Shown here: one piece after another, positions 47,636 through 59,200 of the stretch | How positions within the stretch are numbered: position 1 is the stretch's first letter | How the letters are laid out: each line of letters opens with the position of its first letter | Assembly: GCA_012064415.1 (NCBI GenBank) | Contig: SSNU01000127.1 | Coordinates: 111,629-175,628 of the forward strand | DNA from: Gyrodactylus bullatarudis | Lineage: Eukaryota > Platyhelminthes > Monogenea > Gyrodactylidea > Gyrodactylidae | Length of the DNA stretch: 64,000 nucleotides | Reading direction: 5' to 3' | The notes under the pieces: generated by a model | Databases searched by the model: none | What the model was told of the DNA's origin: nothing | The model's input: the letters and a program-made list of their open reading frames with translations, nothing else | Program-made: the position numbers and the translations under genes

Positions 47636-50029
47636 ATGTCTCAAGACCCTTTGATATGCATATTTTGTAAATCAGATTCTGATGCTGTTATTCTCGGAGA
47701 TATGCTCACAAAAGGAGATATTTCAGTTCACGAAAATTGTTTGTACTCTTCTAGTGGTCTTGTACAAGACTACGAGCCAAATTCAGAAGCCAAAGATCAC
47801 ATTCTCGGCTTTAAAATTTCTTCAATCAAGAAAGAAGTCTCACGTTCCTCCCGCCTTAAATGTTCTGTTTGTAGCAAAAAGAACGCTTCTATTGGATGCT
47901 GCGTTAAAACTTGTGTGAAATCATTCCATTTGCCTTGTATAAAAGTGTCTTGTGGAATAACTATTTTTAAAAATCCATTCAATTCGTATTGTTTCATGCA
48001 TATGACAGCACAGGTTAGTTATTCAAGTTGATATAGCTCACAATCTGTTTAATTCATTATTATTTTAATTTCGCTTTGTAGAAACTCAATAGGTTTCTTG
48101 AAAGCTCTTCTGAAATGCCAGAATGCTGTATATGTCTTTCAGATATTTTCGAGTTCCTCTCTTCGAATATAACAAATAAAGAATTGCTACAATCTAAACT
48201 ACCCAATTGGTATTGCCAGGCTATCAATCACTTTATTGACCCCAAAACAAACTTTCAGAAAGCTTTGACAAAAGCTCAAAATCAAATTATTCACGGGGAA
48301 TGTTGCCTAAAGTCATGGATGCACAGGGATTGTTGTGAGAGATATGCTGCATCTGCTGCTCTTCACCACCTCAAATGTCCCATGTGTTCTTGTAAGAATA
48401 AATTCATCAACAATCTGAGAAAATATGGAATCTGGATTCCAGACAGAGATGCCTCCTGGGAATTAGACAACAATAGTTATGAAAATTCCAGTGTCAATAG
48501 TAACGAACAAGTTAATTCAACCCATTTGTGAGTAGTTTTATTCATTTGAAAAATTACCTTTTTTACTCTTCTACCTACCTAGAACTATTGACACAAATAA
48601 TCGTGATATGAGTCTCAACATTTCTCTTGTCGATAGCAATAATGAGGTGTAAGTTTAAGAGATTGAGAAATTCACTCTAATCAGAATAATTGCTTATGAT
48701 TTATTCAAGTACCATTTGTCCTGCTGATCAATCTTCCCATATACAAATCACCCATGAAGATATTTTAATAAATAATTTGACAAAAGACCCTGCAGAAGTT
48801 GAAAGTACACTTGTCCCGACTACTTCTGAGCATTGCTCTAATCTGGAACCATCTAATCAAGAGTATGTTGATATTATTAAGGGTTTTTATTTATCTTTTG
48901 ATTGCATTATATTTCTTGTAGACTAAATGAGCCCCCTCGCCGTCTTCGTAGCTACTTGTAAGTGGTACTCACTCATTTATTCAAGATTACTTTCATTTCC
49001 ATGTTCCTTTTTTCAGCAAGATGAGAGGTCGGCTTAGTGAACCTTTCCAAAATTGCTATCCCGCAGAAAGGAGACGCAAGTCTAGAATGTGAGTAAAAAA
49101 TTATAAATATCTTGATAAAAATATAAATATTTTTTTATTCTTACTTAGAACTAGTCAGAATGGAGCTAAACGGAATTCTTTGAATGAATTTCCAGTAAAA
49201 GAAAAATCCTCGATAAATCCTTGCTCAAAAATTGCTCCGTAAGTTGATCTAGCTCAGTCCAGAATCAACCTGTGATAAAATATTGTATTTTCTTGTAATC
49301 CCTGAAGAATACCCGAGTCAGTTTGTAAAACTGGTGAATCATTGGATAAAATTATTGTCGATGACAGTAATGAATTGTAAGTTTCCTTCTCTCTATGCTA
49401 ATTTATAAAAAGTAATTTCATCCCTATTACTTTGATAAGCATGGACAATTCAGAACTCTTCCGGTAAGTTTATTTCATTCTTTATCAAATTAAAATACTA
49501 AACTTTGTTCTATAGGAGAAATTCAACAAAGAGATCTTCAAGAAAGACATTAAAGTAAGTAGCCATTCTTCATTTTAGTTTTCATGCAACTAAATTTCCT
49601 TGAGTTTTATGATTCTTTAAAAATTTTCCTTTCTATTTCAGAAAGAATCATCGACCTTTGTGTATGAACACAGCTGTCAGCAAGTCATTGATTACGAACC
49701 CGTAAGACGAGAGATTTCATTCAAATTTATTTTGCTAATTTATCTTTTGTAGAAGTCTACTCATGGATACCACAGATATTGAATCCATCTCCTCAGATCG
49801 GTCACAAACAAGATTTGAAATGTAGGTTAAAATAGTTAAAATAATCTTTTTCTATCTAGTAACACAAGAAATGACTGTTTCGAAGTTATTGATTTGGACG
49901 ATGAATACGAGATAAGTAATGCCACAGTCATTAATGCTAACCGGTTTGTCTATTCATCTTATATTATATTCTAATGCAAATTTTTATTGGGATTTTCTTT
50001 CCAGGATTGCCAATTTTATTAATTCCTGA
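47636..50029 (+). CDS. PHF7/G2E3-like ePHD-RING protein with a tail built of phase-2 mini-exons, 14 exons
   Basis: Exons are 47636-48013, 48082-48527, 48583-48648, 48710-48862, 48922-48957, 49017-49088, 49149-49238, 49308-49376, 49440-49463, 49516-49554, 49642-49701, 49753-49821, 49860-49943 and 50005-50029; 536 residues. Exon 1 is an extended PHD finger (CIFCKSDSD, HENCLYSSSGL, KCSVCSKKNASIGCC, SFHLPC). Exon 2 is a RING/PHD-like ligase module (CCICLSD, CCLKSWMHRDCCERYAA, HLKCPMCSCK) followed by KYGIWIPDRDASWE, the PHF7/G2E3 signature after the RING. The first junction is phase 0. The other 12 introns are all phase 2, are 38-87 bp long and mostly start GTAAGT or GTGAGT. The tail is serine-rich, polar and basic, likely disordered. 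PHF7 relatives read or ubiquitinate histones, with germline roles in insects and mammals (family knowledge). Confidence 0.88.
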
Positions 50030-50703
50030 TAATCATGGAAAAAGAAGAGATCATCTTCATCAAGAAGATGAATTTTTATTACAAATAATTTTATTTCAAA
50101 AGTTAATATATAAAGTGTAATTGAATGATATGGTGTTTAATAATAAAACAGAGATTATGCATTTTGAATATTTTGATTTTTACAAATTTTAGATTGAAAT
50201 ACAATATCAGTTGAGACTATTTTTGAGCACCAATCCAATTTAAATTCATCAGTTTCTCTTATTCCTATGAACCTTTTACATCGACGATCAGTAGGCTGCA
50301 AGTTGTTTATTTTTTAATAAAGAGATAAATTAAATTTTTATTAACATTTAAATTCGTAATCTGTAATTAATTTTATTGAACATGTTTTAACAAAATGCAG
50401 GATCACATTATTTTTGATTTACTAATTTTATTTTGGCGTTTTATTAAATTTGATTTAAAAATTTTTAAACCCTAAATTCTCATTGTAATCAATAATGCGT
50501 ATATACGATTTCCATAATCACGATGTATTTATTGGCATATAGTCATATATAATAGATACTTAAGCTATATTATAATTGCATAAAATTGTATCAATCAAAT
50601 ATATATTGACAAATTTCATGACAATTAACTCAAATCTTAAACTTTAAGACTTGAACTATCGACTAAGAGTCTTGTGAGTGATTTTCCATCATTCATAAGA
50701 AAA
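50030..50703. other. Intergenic region between PHF7-like and glucuronyltransferase-like genes
   Basis: It contains the PHF7-like 3' untranslated region (AATAAA at about 50142) and the upstream region of the next gene. Nothing else was seen. Confidence 0.5.
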
Positions 50704-53700
50704 ATGCTTCTCAAATCCATAATTTATAAAATTATCTTTATCAATGTGCTTCTGTCCAGTTTATTCTTTGACGCCAAAGGTGTTATTACAATCACAAACA
50801 CTTCACCCAAAACTATACAGTATCCTACCCTTTTAAGTTTATGTATCACATTCAAACATGTCGATAACTTAACATGGATCATTCTGGAGAAAGTAAATAC
50901 CGAGTAAGCTACAATACAGTGTAATATAATTATAATATTCATCATAAAAATTAAAAATGAGCATTAATCAGTACGAAAGAATGAATTTCAGAAACGGTAG
51001 AAACTTGATTGAATTTATCTCTGAGCCATTTATCAAATCTCTAGAATCTAGAGACTACATAATCATGATATTCTTTTTTTTCTGATGACAAATTGATTGC
51101 TTTATCAAAAATAGGTTCTGATACAGAAATCAACCGAATCATTTTTATTTTATTGACCATTATTTATTTTTTAATATAGAGCTGTCGAAACCTTAATCAG
51201 AAACTGCAATCTAAAGATAGTTCATTTGACATTTGGAGAAAATAAATTTCCTTATAACGTGGCACTAGACCACATCAGAAAAGGCAATTTCACCGACCAT
51301 GTCATCTACTTTGCCTCTGAGAATAATATCTACGATGCAAAATTATTCAAAAATGTGAGTGTTCAATAAATGCTATTTATATCAACAAAAAATAAAATTA
51401 GTTTCAAGAAAATTGGAAAATTTTCTATGAAAAATCATAAAAATAGGATTCGAACCCGTCTGAACTAAAATCTTTGTTGCATCTACAATCCATAGGACCC
51501 TTTGCTTTTGAAGAACTAGATTTTATGGTTTTAGCCAATATTCAGGAAGGAAATCTTTCTCTCATCTTTACGAATTTGAGTGGAAAGTAGTAGCTTGAAT
51601 TTCATTGGTTAACAGAATATCTTTAATTTTCAAAATTAGCATTATTCAAATTTTGTGTTTGTGTTTCTTCTAATAACCAAAAAGGTTCCAGATATCAATG
51701 GCAATTAAGATTTGAGTTCTCTATTGATATTCTTCAATTATAATTGATAGAAATTGAATAAATCATTCAACCTTGATTAATGAGTTTCTTTTTGTTAGAA
51801 AATCTTTAGTAATTATAAAGTAAATTTCCAAAAAAAAATTAGGGATTATTAACTTAAAAATTTAAATCTACAGTTAAAGTTTATCTGAAGATGAGAATTG
51901 ACTAATTTTACATAAAACTCAATATTATTTTTCTCTGCTAAGTCAAAAATCTATCTACTAAACCAGAAGAGGTGGTTCAAAAGAGAATTGTTTGCAGATT
52001 TTTTCTGTCTTTTTAGAATTCTAATGCGAGCTACAAGAAACATTATAGAGCAAAAATAAGACCTTAAATTTGACAAAACACAAATTTGAATATTTCTCGA
52101 AATCTACACACGCTAAAAAATTTTAAAATTGCTTTTTATTTCTTAGAGTATACAGGAAAAAAGTGTTATTTTGCTAGACTTTTTATTGATTAAGTTAATT
52201 AATCATAGCCCTGCCGAGATTTTTGTGTCTATAAAGTCTGATATAATAGATGAAAATTCTATGAATCAATCATTTTTATTCTTCTTTCAGATTAAACAAA
52301 CAAAAAAAGCTATGATGTTCAAATGTGGATTATCAAATGGGTTTATCTATGAGGGACCAGTTCTAGACAAAAATGGTACCATTAAAACCTACAAGATGAA
52401 AACCAATCTCTTCAGTAACACCACGAATATTCAAATAAACCTATCAGGAATATCCTTACATAGCTCAATGATCAGCCAGTCTACAGTACAGTTTGGGACC
52501 AACTGCACAAAATCCATTGAAGAATGTTTCATAAGAGATCTTGGAATTAGTGAATGGAAACATTTTGAAACTATGCCCGAGAATAAGGTAAAAAATCTCA
52601 CTGTTCCTTAGATGTGTGTGGTTTATTCAAAAATTCCCAAAAATAGTTGCCAATCATTCTCTACACCTAGTTAATATGAAGATGGGAATTTATGATTTTT
52701 ACATCGAGGAATTTGATCAAAATCTTTTACAATCTATAGATCACATAGAGGCCTATATTCACGATATGAAGTGAAAATTTTAAACATTTTGACTGATCAA
52801 AAGTAGGTTTCTAGGATCACGATGAGACAAAGAAGTCAAATGTGCTGAATTAGATTTTGAGAATTTTGCTATTACTCCCTACTTGAAAATCGATCAAACT
52901 TTTATGATTCAAGATCCCTGAAAATTGACGATCTTATCAAAAGTTTCATGGTGACAATCGGTTTCTTGTCTTATTTTGATTCTAAAATCAACTTTTGATC
53001 CCTCTTCCGCTTTGAAATCAGCAAAAATTTTCAAAAATGGAAATTTGGCGCTGGAGTAAAAAATATTAAAATGCTTATTTTAACCAGCTATTCCCTCTGT
53101 TATGAAAACCATTTTAAACTAATATTTTTTCTGCTATGTCATCAGGCTTCAAAGTTATATGGTCTTAAAATGTATTATTTGGAAGATAAGGTATTAAAAT
53201 AATACTTTATAGAAGCATTTTATATCATCTATATCAATGAACTCAATCCTCATTTTTGAGATAGAGAGATGATTTTCATTGTCTAACAATTTGCTAAGCT
53301 CAAAAATAGCCTTGGAGATAGTAATTTGGATATTATCTCGATGTTTTAGATCAATTTCAACATTAATTTGTTTTTCAATTTTTTATTCTGTTTACTTATA
53401 AGTAGTTCATGGAAGATATTTGTTGTAAATTAGCGATAAACTATTAAAATAATACCTTAAAATCAAAAAATAATACTTTTCAAATTTTTTAGATCTTAAA
53501 AAATTATTTTTAGGTATTATTTTTTGAGGCTCTACTGATAAGTAAATTCGCATTTCAGCAGAATATCACTGTTTTAGACAACTGAGGGTTGGCAATATTG
53601 ACTGATTCTAAGCTTAGAAAAAACCTAATCATTACTATTTAGATAATGGTCTGGCATGCACAGAAGAGAGAATTCCAACCAAGTACGCATATTGTGCTAG

Positions 53701-53774
53701 GGAAGCATCCCTACTTGGATTTCACTGACACTTTTTTGATAAATCCTAAAACCACAACGAAAAACGAAAATTAG
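50704..53774 (+). CDS. B3GAT-like (glucuronyltransferase family, GT43) protein lacking the DDD metal motif, four exons
   Basis: Exons are 50704-50903, 51180-51354, 52291-52587 and 53643-53774, with phases 2, 0 and 0 in agreement; 267 residues against about 330 for typical members. The N-terminus is short, basic and then hydrophobic (MLLKSIIYKIIFINVLLSSL), a type II Golgi anchor. Family blocks are ITITNTSPKTIQYPTLLSLC, NLTWIILEKV, VALDHIRKG, FIYEGPVLDKNG, SIEECFIRDL (the catalytic-glutamate position appears kept) and MVWHAQK (VWHTR in active enzymes). Where GT43 enzymes have ADDDN the sequence is YFASENNIYD, so the manganese-binding acidic triad is gone. The donor-binding RNxAL is replaced by YNVAL. 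Several N-glycosylation sites are present (NFT, NTT, NLS, NCT). The protein is therefore probably a catalytically dead or altered relative. Confidence 0.85.
53393..53538 (+). repeat. Dispersed repeat of about 140 bp, copy 1 (in the last stretch of B3GAT-like intron 3)
   Basis: The sequence from TTACTTATAAGTAGTTCATG to TATTTTTTGAGGCTCTACTG recurs at 62455-62582. Shared internal words are AGATATTTGTTGTAAATT, TATTAAAATAATACCTTAAA and AAATTATTTTTAGGTATTAT. Inverted AGGTATTA/TAATACCT words suggest a small foldback element. Confidence 0.65.
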
Positions 53775-54862
53775 TATACTGCCAGTTGAAAGCTTTTGCC
53801 GGGAGATATTTTATAAAGAAAATAAAATCTTTTTTATTGATTGAGCCAATACTGGTTAAAATCTTATTTTTTATTTGAAATCTTAACAAAAATTAAAAAC
53901 TAATTCAAACATTGATATGCCTCATTTCCTTATGAGTTTTATGAGTACTGCAATGAACTATATTGTTGCCAAACTCATTGTATAAAAATTAAATAAAATC
54001 ACCATTTAACTGTTTCATCATGCAATTAACAAAATAAATAAATCCTTTCAGTTGAAATTTTAAATTCTAAATCCATTCATCAAAAATTTTGATTGGTCGT
54101 TTACGAGTGGAAGAATAATATACTCTGGGACTTAATTTAAAAAAATATTACATAAAAGTACCGGCTATCTTTAAATTTGGTTTAGATGAGCAATTTTTTT
54201 CTTTAGAATATCGAAACTCAGTCAGTCCTTTAATGCGACCGGCTTGTTTTCTTGTTAAGATTGATGTGCAGTTTGATTTTGTGAGACTTAATGAGTAGAA
54301 ATTATACCCAAGAGACTATCATGTTATCCTCCATAGTGAATAATTTGAATTAAAGATATTTAAAATATTATAATTCTTGTTTTTTTATTAATGGTCAAAA
54401 AAGGTTTAACTGATGAATATGTTCGATATAAAGGCCCTTATTTGTGAAAATTTTGGCATCTCTTTTGCTTCCCTTGCAATAATTTTTATACAACTCCCAA
54501 ATTTCTACCCATATAATTTGAAACTCTCACTTTTACCTCTATTCCTCCCCATGAACTGACCGTCCTATGACATATAAGAATAAGAGAAAATTTCATCAAA
54601 AGAAATAACTAATTCTGATCCATGTAAACAATAGTAGATTTAATTTTCTAATTATTTTCTTGCTCATGTAGAAATAAATAAGACAACATGATTAGAGAAA
54701 AAAAGCCTTTTGAATAAAATAAAATCTCATTGTTTGAGATAATTCCCATTTTTACTAGGGATTACCATTCCCTGATTTCCCATTTTCACGGTAACATATA
54801 TATTCCATTAGTTGTTGTTGTGGTGTTTGAATATACGCCAAGTATATCCTTTAAAAGACCTA
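53775..54862. other. Intergenic region with PLE 3' module copy 3
   Basis: It includes a degenerate PLE 3' module at about 54391-54477 (CTGATGAATATG, TTATTTGTGAAAATTTTGGC, then a pyrimidine-rich end), which matches the block at 659-743. No gene was found. Confidence 0.45.
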
Positions 54863-55109
54863 ATGATTTGTATTATTAATCTGTTGTTTATCTTGTTACC
54901 TATGAGTCTGATATTATGGTTCGCCCAACTTGATAAAGTTCAAGCCCATTACGTCTACTCTTCTTACTTGCCCAATACCCATAGCCTGGTCCATAACAAT
55001 GGTGACATGGGCAGGATACTTAAGGACATGTTGTGGTGTTCCTTAAAGTATTCAAAGACAGCCAGTAATTATGAGCTGATTGACAGGTTTTTCACTAATA
55101 CTCTTGATG
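54863..55109 (+). CDS. Candidate first exon of a secreted protein, partial
   Basis: ATG at 54863 begins a strongly hydrophobic N-terminus (MICIINLLFILLPMSLILWF) that looks like a signal peptide. It is followed by a polar stretch (NTHSLVHNNGDMGRILKDML, SNYELIDRFFTNTLDG) and a consensus donor GTAAGT at 55110, phase 1. No downstream exon could be identified. An 85-bp piece of this exon (54914-54998) is repeated at 55227-55311. It could be a real gene whose later exons I cannot see, or a fragment of one. Confidence 0.4.
54914..54998 (+). repeat. 85-bp direct repeat, copy 1
   Basis: TTATGGTTCGCCCAACTT through GTCCATAACA is duplicated 313 bp downstream at 55227-55311, with only about five differences. 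Copy 1 lies in the candidate secreted-protein exon. Confidence 0.9.
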
Positions 55110-55226
55110 GTAAGTTTACGGGAGTAACTTTTGCCATTTGAGTCCTAGTAGAATGAGGCAAGAACTTAAGATCCTTTATCTGGGGCAATAGCATACGTTG
55201 ACATTTGGGATCATACATTCGAGGTT

Positions 55227-55311
55227 TTATGGTTCGCCCAACTTAATAAAGTCCAAGCCCAATACGTCTACTCTTCTTACTTGCCCAATACCCATAGCCT
55301 AGTCCATAACA
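55227..55311 (+). repeat. 85-bp direct repeat, copy 2
   Basis: Copy of 54914-54998. The same frame is kept across the repeat (LWFAQLNKVQAQYVYSS) but then meets a stop, so it is not a functional second exon as it stands. Confidence 0.9.
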
Positions 55312-56286
55312 CTGTTATGGCATAACAGTTGTGAATATCTCGATTCTATAGAAACCCTTCAAAACCAAACGAGTAAATAAATTTGGTTTTGAATTTTCCA
55401 AATTTATGCTTTTTGCAAGTCGATAGGTTGGTTTCTTTTCTAAATGAGAATTGAAAGTAAGTCGAAAAAAGTAAAAATTCTTTTATTAAAAAAATAGATA
55501 AATTCGAAAAAAACAAGATCATATTACATACAGAATAAAAACTATACAAAATATCGCTGAAAAAGTTGTCTTGTCCATCCTTTTCCAGTTGGCATTAATT
55601 TTCCTTGAACTGAAAAATATTTTCATTAATTTTGATAATAAAATATGATTCTTCAGAAAATAACTATGACCAAACCCATTCCGAAAATTTCAGTACAAGT
55701 TTTCAGATGAGAAATATTCAAAAAGTTATTCGAGAATTCGTAATTTTTACAAAAACCTCTTTTTTTCTAAAGAACTTTTTGGAAACCGATTTAAAAGAAA
55801 CACTTTCACTGATTTGAGAAAAAAATTTTTTTTGAAAAATTCTGAAGACATTTTAAATTACGAGCGACTTTTGCAACTTTGAGTTAGAAATTTTTATTGA
55901 TTTTTAAGAATCACCGTTAGACTGGAAAAATAATTATTCCTAATCATTTTTTTGAAAAAATTTTTTTGAACAGATCTTGGATAATCTGAATTTATTGATC
56001 TTCTTGTCTATTGGTGATCCAGATAAAATAGGTTTGATTCCTCTCAATTTTGATATCTTGATGAAAAAGTGAGATTTTTTAAAAAATTCATGAATTCCCA
56101 AATTCATCGGGCATAGCATAAATTAAAAAAATTCACTGTAAAACTAATGAAATTATCAAAATGAATCAAGGATCAATCTCCAATGGGTACAAAGGGTTCA
56201 GAACGCTATGAATAGGCTATTAATTTTTGGAATTGACTAAAATTCTAAATTTATCAATAACTAAATAAATTTCAAGAAAGACTGAT

Positions 56287-59200
56287 TTAACTAAGGGCCA
56301 AATATTTAAAGCGTACCCATTCGAAAATCTTTTGAAAGCCACTACATTCCTCAGGTTTGTAGTTGGCTGGGAATTTTAGTTCCAGATCTTTTGTAGAATT
56401 CTGCAAGAGTAACGAATAGAAACCAAGGATATTCTTCTCCCTTAAATACTTGTCCAAATTCTCTTGATTTGACAATTCAGTATCCACCAGATTCGATATG
56501 AACAGCTTGTTAATGTATTTATTTCTAAAGTGTGTCGCCCTCTCTTCAAATGGTTTATCTTGGCCAGGCTGTCTAGAGAGAATATTTTCACACAATAAAA
56601 AAATATTGTAAAATTGATATTTTTTAAGAGAAAAAATGCATATTTTTGTCACCATGACGATGCAAAAAATTTTTTAATTTTTTCATATTATGCTAAAAAA
56701 TGGCACTTTTTAACTAAAACTTATCTTCATTTAATAAAAGGACCTACACAAAATACTGTTACAAGTATTGACTGAAATATTCTCAATTTATATTCGTTTT
56801 TATCTTCCATTAGCTGGCTAATTCGGAAAAGTTAGATACATATATGTACTTGAAATTCAAGCAGAAAGTATTTTCACGCATTTTCTGCCTGTAGATACAA
56901 AGATTTTCTCTAAATAATGCTAAGTATTTGAGATTTGAGCTTCATCTCAATCCTGATGAGCCATTCAAAACTTAAAAAGCTCTATTTTCCTGATGTTTCA
57001 ATGATTCAAAAAACTGATTTTACGTCATTATGTTCACAGTATTCAAAACAAATTTTACATCTTTATAATTTTCTAAGTATTGATAGATGTTAGCATGTTG
57101 ATTCCAATAGGTGAAAAACGTTTTTCGGAAGTTGAATCTGAAGTAGGGGGTTGTATACTGTTTCACGTATAAAACCATCCCCGCTCTAGATAGGTACATG
57201 GATAGTATTTTAATTTAAATTTAGACCCTGAAATCTTTGTTAGGAAGCATCAAGAAAAATGAAAGAACACATTGGATTCAGCGTCCAATTTTCGACATGA
57301 ACATAGAACGTATAGACGGCAAAATAACAAAAAGTACCCGAAAATTTGAGCTGTAACGCTGGGTTTAACATTCGAAAAAGTTATCTGAATCAAACTCAAG
57401 ATAATTTATTGGGATTAATACCAACAGTTTGATGTATCATATGATAGATAAATTTCATTTTCATTTCGACATAACTACATTGGAACCGTAAAAAACCAGA
57501 TCAAAACTTCAAATCCAATTTCTGAAGAGATTTCTGAATCAATCGAAAAACGGCTTTCACCTATTATAATCAGGGCGCTGAAATCAATATTGATGAGATT
57601 ATGAAAATAAAAATTTTCAGCCCTTTTGTAATAATAATAAGGGTTAATTCCAAAATTCACCCCAAAGGAAAATTTTTTCCAATATAATGACCCCTCAATG
57701 CTTCCTCAAATCATTTATTCGTATTTCAAAATTCCCCTCTTTACCAGATTTATTTTCAGATAAATTTTTTGAACGGTTGAACTTCTATTCAAAGATTAAA
57801 AATGAACTTTCTCCTTATATAGAACCTTAGATGGAAAAAAACTTAGGCGAATCTAGGTTCTTACAAATTTTCGCTACCCCTAAAGAAGATTTACTTTATG
57901 TTTCTCAAGATCGAAATAGTGAAATAAGAAGAGTTAATAATTACAACAGACTCCAATGTTCTTGTAGTTTTGCAAAAATTAAATGGATATCCCTGTAAAC
58001 ATCTGAGTTTCCCTTGAAAAGTCTGTCCCGAATGAATACAAATTTATCTTCTTGAAAGCAGCTTACCCGGAGATTATCGTGCTCTGTGACGTCGAAAATC
58101 TGAAGAAGTCGGAACTTGCAGGTTACAAAAAAAACGTTGAGCAACATGTAAAACCTCTAAAAAAACCAAGAGCTGAAATAAAGTTTAATGAAATTTAGTG
58201 TTAAATAAAATTATTTTGAAGAAGTTTCTTTTGAAAATTTTTGGAATTAACCCTAATAATTAAGGCCTCAAAATCGCATATAATGCATTTTTTCTAACAA
58301 TTCCTCGCGTTATTAAAACTTCAAAATCGTATTCGAAATTTTGGGGGTTATAAATGCATAATTGCATATTTTAAAAATTATAAATGCAATAAATTTGAGA
58401 GTGAAAAAAATTTTGAATTTTATAAAATCATGCCCATTTGATGATTCATATTCACTATTAACAAAGGAGATTTCTTGATTGTATCTGATTGACTGGACCA
58501 AAGATACATAATATCAATACTATATATAATATACATATTGTATTGTATGGTTTCACACCGTGAAAAAATTTCGACCAATAAGATTCAAGCACGCAATATT
58601 ATTCTTTAGTCACAATCACGCCATTCAAACCTGTCAATCAAACATGGTCAAAAGACGTGAATTAACTTCTCATACAGCTCTCAAGTACAAAAGGATGTTT
58701 CCGGATGAATTCGAAGAGATAATAGATGGTCGATTGAAGTGCAAACTTTGCAAATTTTTATTACCTGTGATCGTAAATACACTGTAGACCAGCATTTGAA
58801 AACTCAAAAGCATAAGAAGGCTCAAGTCGAGACCTCATCGCAGCCAAAAATAGATGTTTTTGAAGTCGAAAAACACCGGAACCTTATTGAAATGCTTCTA
58901 AAGATTGGACTTCCAACTTGAATACTTAATAACGAATACTTTCGTTCCTTTTTTAAAGACAATTCTTCTTTTTGTATGTATTCGCATGAAACTCAAACAA
59001 ACTCTAACTAACGAAAATTTTTTCATGATTGCTGACGAATCCGAAATCAACGGTTTTAAGTATCTGAATATTCTTGGTGGACGACTTGAAAAACCTGACC
59101 AAAGTTATCTCCTAAGATCAATCAAGCTCGAATGTTCATTAACAATGCAGACAGTAGTACACCATATTCAAGAAACAGCAAATAGCTATCAAATCGACAA

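Noticed and set aside
51445..51520. tRNA B-box-like GGTTCGAATCC on the minus strand
   Set aside because: No matching acceptor stem, D arm or anticodon stem lies at the expected distance, so it is probably a chance match inside the B3GAT-like intron.
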